From NCBI GenBank assembly GCA_900321145.1, contig ONVB01000335.1:1-12025 (forward strand): a stretch of 12,025 nucleotides of DNA. The letters are read 5' to 3'. A program made the position numbers and the translations under genes. The notes below the pieces were generated by a model. That model was not told the origin of the DNA. It was given only the letters and a program-made list of their open reading frames with translations, and did not search any database. This document shows, piece after piece, positions 6,745-12,025 of this stretch (position 1 is the first letter of the stretch; each line of letters begins with the position of its first letter). Source of the stretch: an uncultured Eubacteriales bacterium. Its GTDB lineage: Bacteria > Bacillota > Clostridia > Lachnospirales > Lachnospiraceae.

Positions 6745-8232
6745 CTACTCCTCAAACACCGTAAGTATCTTTCCTCCGGTACCAAAGGACTTACCCTTCT
6801 TAACTATCTTGATCTGTACACCCTCTATGCGCTTGGACTGGCCCATAGTTCCTGTCTCCTGCGCATTTTTCGCCCAGTCGAACCAGCCGTATTTCTCCAC
6901 ATATACCCTGTAATATATGTCATACTTTTGCTCAAGAGTTCCGTACAGCTTTATGCTCAGGGCCTCAAGCCTCCTTGACTGTCCGAGTATTCCGGCGGTC
7001 TGCCCGTCCTTAAACCAGTTTGCCTTGCTCGTGCGGCTCTTCAGCCAGCCCTTTCCCTGCACAGACACATTATACTTTACTCCGCCCGAGAACCTGCTTC
7101 CGGGTACCCTGACCCTAAGCGCCTCAATCCTCAGACCTAAGCCCTTGGTTCCTGCATAAATACCATTCTTCACCCAGCCTGTCCACGCCTTCTTCTGAGC
7201 GTAGGCGTTGTAGGTCACATAGGCGCTGTCCGTAAATGTAAGTCCCGGAGCCGACCCCGCCTTATCCGGAGACAGTACATAGCTTGTCGAACTTGCCGGC
7301 CAGTCGATCACGTGGGATGTCGTCCATCCGAGACAGTCATCATAATAATGCGAATCCAGCTTGTTAAATACGGTATCCGACTTAAGAAAGTAATCATACT
7401 TTATCCTTTTGTTGCTGCTTGTATAGGTATCGTCCCAGGTAACATCCACGCAGCTCCATTTACCGCCAAGCTTTATCTTGTTCCATGCATGATCCGCATT
7501 TCCCACATATACGCAGTCTATGCCGCAGGCGCTGCAGAAGAGATCATAGGTCTTGGAGTACCCGCCGCACACCGTACTCCTAAGGATTATCGCCGAGTAT
7601 ACCGATTGCGTATACTTTCCCTTGGAATAGTCATAATCCGTAAGCTTACTCAGATAGTCATGGATCAGCCTCGCTTTCTCATAATCACTCTTTCCGCTTG
7701 TAAGCGACTTTACCTTGCTAACCTCGGCATCAATAAGCGAGGCAACTCTCTTTCGCTCGGAACCGTTCGCAAATGCCGGGTGCATATACATATACACCTC
7801 AAATCTGTCGCTGTAGCTTAAAGTATAGTAGCTTTCAAGAAAGAAAAACTCCGGTTCACTCATCAAAAACAGCTGCATCACTCTTCTGTATGAGTCAACT
7901 CTTCCGTACATCATAACCGGCCCGACTGCATAGTATTGGCCATAGGATAAAGGAACATTTTTACCGTCATACATGGCATCATAGCACAGCTTATACAAAC
8001 CGTCGTACAGAAGCTTTTCATTGGAATTAAGCTGATTATAATAATACGAGCTTATACTGTGCGTAGTCTGATTGTATGCTTTTACCGATACCGGATCAAA
8101 AACCGGTGCAAAGTAAACCGCAACAAATGAAACGAGCACAAAGACCGCAACAAAAATCCTCGACTTTGCCACCCTTCGGCCTGTTGCACATCTTCTATCA
8201 TACTGCTCTTTAACCCTTGTTTTTTCTCCCAT
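6745..8232 (-). CDS. Transglutaminase-like exported protein with three C-terminal ChW repeats
   Basis: A 495-residue protein counted from the ATG at 8232. An in-frame ATG lies two codons upstream at 8238, but AGGAGG abuts it with no spacer, whereas the chosen ATG has a normal 6-base spacer. A basic N-region (Lys/Arg, 1-26) precedes a hydrophobic helix (about 26-43), then a possible signal-peptidase site after VSVKA (52), so it is either cleaved or membrane-anchored. The transglutaminase-like core (about 183-270) has C222 in STVCGGYS, H248 in ADHAWN and D263 in VDVTWDD. Three ChW repeats follow (about 336-376, 384-430 and 436-476). The last one and its tail (KKGKSFGTGG) resemble the end of the longer paralogue downstream (PKGTSFDKG). 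There are no Ig-like repeats. It starts 13 bases after the calpain gene, so the two are probably co-transcribed. Substrate and reaction are unknown. Confidence 0.93.
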   Translation of the reverse strand: MGEKTRVKEQYDRRCATGRRVAKSRIFVAVFVLVSFVAVYFAPVFDPVSVKAYNQTTHSISSYYYNQLNSNEKLLYDGLYKLCYDAMYDGKNVPLSYGQYYAVGPVMMYGRVDSYRRVMQLFLMSEPEFFFLESYYTLSYSDRFEVYMYMHPAFANGSERKRVASLIDAEVSKVKSLTSGKSDYEKARLIHDYLSKLTDYDYSKGKYTQSVYSAIILRSTVCGGYSKTYDLFCSACGIDCVYVGNADHAWNKIKLGGKWSCVDVTWDDTYTSSNKRIKYDYFLKSDTVFNKLDSHYYDDCLGWTTSHVIDWPASSTSYVLSPDKAGSAPGLTFTDSAYVTYNAYAQKKAWTGWVKNGIYAGTKGLGLRIEALRVRVPGSRFSGGVKYNVSVQGKGWLKSRTSKANWFKDGQTAGILGQSRRLEALSIKLYGTLEQKYDIYYRVYVEKYGWFDWAKNAQETGTMGQSKRIEGVQIKIVKKGKSFGTGGKILTVFEE

Positions 8233-8238
8233 ATACAT

Positions 8239-8244
8239 CCTCCT
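8239..8244 (-). promoter_or_regulatory. Ribosome binding site that decides the start of the short transglutaminase-like gene
   Basis: AGGAGG lies at 8244-8239 on the minus strand, directly against the ATG at 8238 and 6 bases before the in-frame ATG at 8232. Spacing favours 8232. The site sits inside the 13-base gap after the calpain stop (8246-8248), which points to tight coupling. Confidence 0.75.
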
Positions 8245-8245
8245 A

Positions 8246-11200
8246 TTAATACAGCCTTTCCATCTTCACTCCGCTTATACATCTGAAGTAAGCTACAAAT
8301 CTCTCCGGTGTTATGTAAAAGGCGCCGTTCTCAGTGTCATCTCTCCATCTTGTAACTATTAGATCCGAACCCTCCTGAATCTCATAATGCATAGCTCCGT
8401 TTCCCCACGGATTCCTGAGCTTGATCATATCCCTGCCACGAACCTTCTCAACCCCAAGCACGGTATACTCATGGGTTGCCACTATTCCGTTACCGACCTG
8501 CTCTCCATTAAGGCCGCCATCCTCACTAAGTTGCATTAATCTCGTACCCGCTGTCATAGGAAGTTTAAGTCGCTTCTTTTCTCTGATAAATCTCAGTGCC
8601 TTATCTATATATTTACCAAACTTAGCTCTTATTTCCTCGTCCGTATAATCTGCAGCATCTTTATTGTTCCAGAACTGGCTGAATGTACTTTCCATCGAAA
8701 CAACATCGATCCCTTTTCCGATCAGTGCCCTTAAGGCATCAGATCCGTGGCCGCCTGCGATGTTCTCGTAATTTCGCTGATTTCTCCCATTTACTCTGTT
8801 ATACGGATTCATGAGCGTATAAGCCTTCTCAAGATACTGTACCCAGTATGCTCCCTTGGCAAATGTTTCGCTCCACTTGTTTTTTGCATCCATCGGGATC
8901 GTTTTCTTAACAGTCAGATACTTAGGCATACATTTGCTGTCATATAGTCTGACTGTTACCGTATCTCCGTTATCACGCATCATGTTTTTGATATCCTCAG
9001 GATTATTTTCTACGATCGATGCGATCGCCGCGAGGAAGTAACAGTCGCCCAGATCTCCCTGCTTGACATCCTCTATGCAGGGTTCGTGTTCAAAAAGCGG
9101 GACCGGACTCATATCAACCATCGTCAGTTCAACTTCTTTATTCTTATTTTTATTTACGTCGATGAAGGCTATATCCTCGTCGCTTATTGTCTGCGCACCT
9201 TCCGGTACCTCAAGATTTCCTTTGGTAAACTCAAACAGCTCCTCAAGCTGCTCAATGCATAAGAGCTCCTTTTTCTTTTCCTTTTCCGTACGGTTGAGCT
9301 TTCCGCTGATAAGATCGTCCTTCAGTGTCCTGAGCTTATACACGATATCTACCAGTGCTTTTCTCTCATCATGAATGTGCTGAAGCCCTTCCGCAACCCT
9401 GATTCTCTCAGCCTTCGGTTCCTCCAAAGGCTCCGATGAGTCACTTACGCTGTCTTCTTCCAGGCTGTTTTCTTCGAAGCTGTTTTCTTCCAGTCTGTCC
9501 TTTTCCGCATCTTGATCGAACAAATCTCCGATATCTACCATCTTATCGTTGAGTCGGCTCATTTCATTTTTAAAGATACTCTCATCTTTCTCGCTGCGCA
9601 AGGTTGCATCGATATCCGATGCAGTCGCATTTATATTTGTATATTTGATGATAAGATTTTTTATATCCTGCATCTCAGAACTCGGATTTGTCGAATAGCT
9701 GCTTATTCTGACGCTTGCATCGTGAGCAAGAGACCTTTTTGCGCTTTTCCTCTTCATCCCGGATATGCTCTGCTTTTTATGCACTGAATTGGCCTTTTTC
9801 ACAAAGAGCTCATTTTCACTTAATTCCTCATCCTTCTTGTTCCCGCTCTCTGTTTTATTTTTTTTGATATGTCCTTCTGCAAGAAGCTTCTTGTCAAGAA
9901 GCGTAAATGTCTCGTCAGCATAAAAAAGCACAGTTTTATACAATGCATCCGTTCCCGCCTTGTTCTGTACCGAAGTCGGAAAGCCCGGAATAGTCTCGAT
10001 TGGCTGAATCCTGCTTCTTAGACCATATTCCCTGTCGATATCCAAGGTATCCTGCAGCACCTCCAGCCTGTCGATCAACGCGTCCTTCTCTTCAACATCC
10101 ATCTTTACGCCCAATCTGTTTAAAGCCTCGATTATCTTTGCCGGATCCATGGCCCTTATCTTATCTGCGAAATCATAATCATATGCCCAGAGGCTCATGA
10201 CTCTCTCTTCTTCGCTGTTTCCTTCCTTATATATACGCTCGAAATTGCCGGTTCTGTTATTATTGTATTCGTCAGCATTTTCCCCGGTAAATCCGCCCTT
10301 TGTGAACATAACCTTCACATCATATATCTCAAATACTTTCCTGCCCTTCTTCATGAGCTCCCGGTACTTAAAGCACAGAGAGTCATCCCTGCGATTTTTC
10401 ACTCCGGCTATCATGTCTATCATCTGTATCTTAGTCAGGCCAAATACCACATCTTTTGTATAATTGACCTCAGCTTTTTTTCCTGCGGCCAGCGAAAGTA
10501 TCTCAGCCTTTGTGAGATATTTTCCCCTGCTTTCGGCTACGGATACCTTCTTTCTCACGACACCGCCTTTCTTATTCTTTCCTACCTTCTCCGCAGTTTC
10601 GTAGTTTAAGCACAGATCACTTCCCAACGCGCTGTAAAGCGCTGTCATCTTGGCATCCGACTCTCCCGCATTGACGATCATGTTATTTTTCTTTTTTACG
10701 TCGATCGGAGTTATGATCCTTCCCCTTGTGTTGATGATATTCTCCCAGGTGTAGCCCTCCTTGAATTCGCTTCCGAGCTTCCCGCTTGACATCCCGAATA
10801 TCTTATTATACTCCAGATTCATCTGCAGAAGTGCATCGGATATGATCCGATACTTATTCTTTGAGGAAGATGTTATCCTCGATGTATCCTCTACGTATTC
10901 ATTCATCTGTTCTATAACTTCTCTGTAGCCTTTGATCAGAGCTTCCTTCTGCTTATCGAATTCAACCTCATCTAAAGATATCTCATCGGAAAGAAGCTTC
11001 TCAACGGCTTCAAATCCCGACTTGATCTTATCAAAGTCTCCAAGCCTTAACAGTTCCTTCAGTTTTCTCCTGTTTTTCTCATAGCAGATCGAGGTATCCG
11101 GCTCACGCTTGATGCTCTTATCAATATATGAAGCAGCATCCTGAAGTATGGAATCGACTATCTTATGTCTGGTATTCTGAGGTTCCCTGTCTTTGTACCT

Positions 11201-11614
11201 TGCATAGCGATAACGCACACAGACAGCTTCGAGATCATACATAGCTATATAAATCCTCTCGTGCTTTTCCTCTTCGGGGATATCCTTCCTGTTCCTTATA
11301 TCATTTAAGGCTTTAAGCTTGTTCTTGACCATCTCCATGGCGAAGCTGTCCCCGAAGAGTTTGCCTGCTTTTTTCAAAACTTCAGCCTTGGCGTTCATCT
11401 TATCAACTATCGAATTATACTCAAGTACGGCATCATCATAAGCCTGCTTCTTTGTTTCGGCAGCATTCTGCTTTTCCATCATCTTCTGCCTGTCAGCTGC
11501 TTTTTTTTCTTTGAGCTTCTCTTCCTCATGATCTTTTCTTTCAATCTCTTTCAGGTTTATGTTATCCGAACCGATATTCACTGTTTTGCTTCGCTGTATT
11601 GTTTGCTCATCCAT
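8246..11614 (-). CDS. Calpain-family (peptidase C2) cysteine protease with a long N-terminal region
   Basis: A 1122-residue protein whose C-terminal part (about 845-1122) is a calpain-type papain-fold protease. Q852 and C858 lie in KQGDLGDCYFLAA, the WVQYLEKAY motif is at 924-932, GGHGSDALRALIG at 954-966, H1048 in VATHEYTVLG and N1068 in LRNPWGN, so the Cys-His-Asn triad and oxyanion Gln are present. No signal peptide or membrane segment is visible, so it is cytoplasmic or leaves by a non-Sec route. The start MDEQTIQRSK is followed by a highly charged, probably coiled-coil stretch (about 22-80), mostly helical sequence of unknown type to about 600, a basic patch (about 618-640) and an acidic Glu/Ser linker (about 700-735) before the protease. 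The linker could be a self-cleavage site, which is an inference. EF-hand loops were not seen, so calcium control is unproven. GGAGG precedes the ATG by 9 bases. It is the first gene of the operon. Confidence 0.93.
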   Translation of the reverse strand: MDEQTIQRSKTVNIGSDNINLKEIERKDHEEEKLKEKKAADRQKMMEKQNAAETKKQAYDDAVLEYNSIVDKMNAKAEVLKKAGKLFGDSFAMEMVKNKLKALNDIRNRKDIPEEEKHERIYIAMYDLEAVCVRYRYARYKDREPQNTRHKIVDSILQDAASYIDKSIKREPDTSICYEKNRRKLKELLRLGDFDKIKSGFEAVEKLLSDEISLDEVEFDKQKEALIKGYREVIEQMNEYVEDTSRITSSSKNKYRIISDALLQMNLEYNKIFGMSSGKLGSEFKEGYTWENIINTRGRIITPIDVKKKNNMIVNAGESDAKMTALYSALGSDLCLNYETAEKVGKNKKGGVVRKKVSVAESRGKYLTKAEILSLAAGKKAEVNYTKDVVFGLTKIQMIDMIAGVKNRRDDSLCFKYRELMKKGRKVFEIYDVKVMFTKGGFTGENADEYNNNRTGNFERIYKEGNSEEERVMSLWAYDYDFADKIRAMDPAKIIEALNRLGVKMDVEEKDALIDRLEVLQDTLDIDREYGLRSRIQPIETIPGFPTSVQNKAGTDALYKTVLFYADETFTLLDKKLLAEGHIKKNKTESGNKKDEELSENELFVKKANSVHKKQSISGMKRKSAKRSLAHDASVRISSYSTNPSSEMQDIKNLIIKYTNINATASDIDATLRSEKDESIFKNEMSRLNDKMVDIGDLFDQDAEKDRLEENSFEENSLEEDSVSDSSEPLEEPKAERIRVAEGLQHIHDERKALVDIVYKLRTLKDDLISGKLNRTEKEKKKELLCIEQLEELFEFTKGNLEVPEGAQTISDEDIAFIDVNKNKNKEVELTMVDMSPVPLFEHEPCIEDVKQGDLGDCYFLAAIASIVENNPEDIKNMMRDNGDTVTVRLYDSKCMPKYLTVKKTIPMDAKNKWSETFAKGAYWVQYLEKAYTLMNPYNRVNGRNQRNYENIAGGHGSDALRALIGKGIDVVSMESTFSQFWNNKDAADYTDEEIRAKFGKYIDKALRFIREKKRLKLPMTAGTRLMQLSEDGGLNGEQVGNGIVATHEYTVLGVEKVRGRDMIKLRNPWGNGAMHYEIQEGSDLIVTRWRDDTENGAFYITPERFVAYFRCISGVKMERLY

Positions 11615-11711
11615 TTCTTATTTCCTCCATGAAAAATGTATTTCATTCAGTATACTCGGCTATAGTCACAGAATCATATTAAAAAAACTGAAGCTTTCAC
11701 CTTAAAGATAA

Positions 11712-11740
11712 ATTATAACAAAGGGATTGTTTGCGCACAA
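11712..11740 (-). promoter_or_regulatory. Promoter of the calpain-transglutaminase operon
   Basis: On the minus strand TATAAT (11717-11712) is a perfect -10 preceded by TGT, forming an extended -10. At 17 bases upstream TTGTGC (11740-11735) is a partial -35. The predicted start near 11705 leaves a leader of about 90 bases before the calpain ATG. No other strong promoter was seen in the 194 bases between the ATG and the tRNA terminator, although TATACT near 11652 is a weaker -10 candidate. Confidence 0.6.
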
Positions 11741-11741
11741 T
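11726..11741. promoter_or_regulatory. Inverted repeat overlapping the -35 element, candidate operator
   Basis: ATTGT (11726-11730) and ACAAT (11737-11741) form an inverted repeat around TTGCGC, and the flanking base completes an inner TGCGCA palindrome. It covers the -35 hexamer and part of the spacer of the operon promoter. A dimeric repressor bound here would block the polymerase. It is short, so this is a candidate only. Confidence 0.35.
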
Positions 11742-11808
11742 GCTTTTTTCATATATCCTGCCTGATTCGAAATGAATATCCGATTATCAAAAATCGGCTT
11801 TGCGGTAC

Positions 11809-11839
11809 AAAAAAACCGCCTGACCTATCAGACGGTTTT
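11809..11839 (-). terminator. Terminator downstream of the tRNA genes
   Basis: A 12-bp stem with one mismatch pairs AAAACCGCCTGA (11812-11823) with TCAGACGGTTTT (11828-11839) around a 4-base loop. Read on the minus strand it ends in seven Ts (11815-11809). It lies about 30 bases past the 3' end of the tRNA-Phe gene and isolates the tRNA unit from the calpain operon. Confidence 0.85.
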
Positions 11840-11868
11840 ATAATTCATATATTCATAAAATAAAAAGA

Positions 11869-11941
<73 letters not shown>

Positions 11942-11947
11942 ATACAA

Positions 11948-12021
11948 TAGCGGGGACAGGATTTGAACCTATGACCTTCGGGTTATGAGCCCGACGAGCT
12001 TCCAGACTGCTCCACCCCGCG
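11948..12021 (-). tRNA. Initiator tRNA-Met (fMet, anticodon CAU)
   Basis: A 74-base gene on the minus strand. Initiator features are the start CGCGGGG, an unpaired 1-72 position, and three consecutive G-C pairs next to the anticodon loop (GGGCTCATAACCC). The T-arm has GGTTCAAATCC. The 1-72 mismatch reads as C-U rather than the more familiar bacterial C-A. The CCA is not encoded. The promoter and any further tRNAs of this cluster lie beyond the right edge. Confidence 0.96.
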
Positions 12022-12025
12022 ATAA

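Noticed and set aside
7312..7821. Plus-strand open frame of 169 codons
   Set aside because: It is antisense to the transglutaminase core of the shorter protein; no ribosome binding site or domain was seen.
8238..8238. Upstream ATG as the start of the short transglutaminase-like gene
   Set aside because: AGGAGG abuts this ATG with no spacer; the in-frame ATG at 8232 has normal spacing.
11780..11797. Inverted repeat CCGATT/AATCGG between the tRNA terminator and the calpain promoter
   Set aside because: A 6-bp stem with no T-tract, lying upstream of the promoter; it could be chance in AT-rich DNA.

Overview
The window looks like a chromosomal segment from a Gram-positive anaerobe of the class Clostridia, most likely Lachnospiraceae or a near relative. 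The evidence is indirect: ChW-repeat (clostridial hydrophobic W) secreted proteins, MBG/YDG-type Ig-like repeats, a DUF4342 gene in front of an ArlRS-like two-component system, tRNA genes without an encoded CCA, and strong AGGAGG-type ribosome binding sites. Family level is an inference; no marker gene here fixes the taxon.

Layout from left to right. Positions 1-357 hold the 3' end of an unrecognised plus-strand gene. A hairpin at 391-430 separates it from convergent minus-strand genes. Positions 459-3044 hold a minus-strand three-gene operon, read in the order DUF4342 membrane protein, OmpR-type response regulator, sensor histidine kinase. Positions 3045-3365 form a regulatory intergenic region with two sets of helical-phase direct repeats, a near-consensus plus-strand promoter and the terminator of the next operon. 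Positions 3366-11614 hold a second minus-strand operon, read in the order calpain-like protease, short transglutaminase-like ChW protein, long modular transglutaminase-like ChW protein. It starts from a good promoter at 11712-11740, overlapped by an inverted repeat. The right edge holds a tRNA-Phe(GAA) and an initiator tRNA-Met(CAU), both on the minus strand, with their own terminator.

The most notable unit is the 8.2-kb operon. All three products carry a papain-fold cysteine active site: calpain C858/H1048/N1068, and two transglutaminase-like triads of Cys-His-Asp with the TWDD signature. The two transglutaminase-like proteins have export signals and end in three matching ChW repeats, so they probably act at the cell surface. 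The calpain protein has no visible signal peptide and places its protease at the end of an approximately 840-residue helical and charged N-terminal region. A calpain linked to surface transglutaminase-like proteins is a plausible uncharacterised system, but any functional link between them is inferred only from operon structure.

The DUF4342-response regulator-kinase operon resembles envelope-sensing two-component systems. The repeats upstream of it have the 10-11 bp phase that OmpR/PhoB-family regulators recognise, so autoregulation is a reasonable hypothesis.
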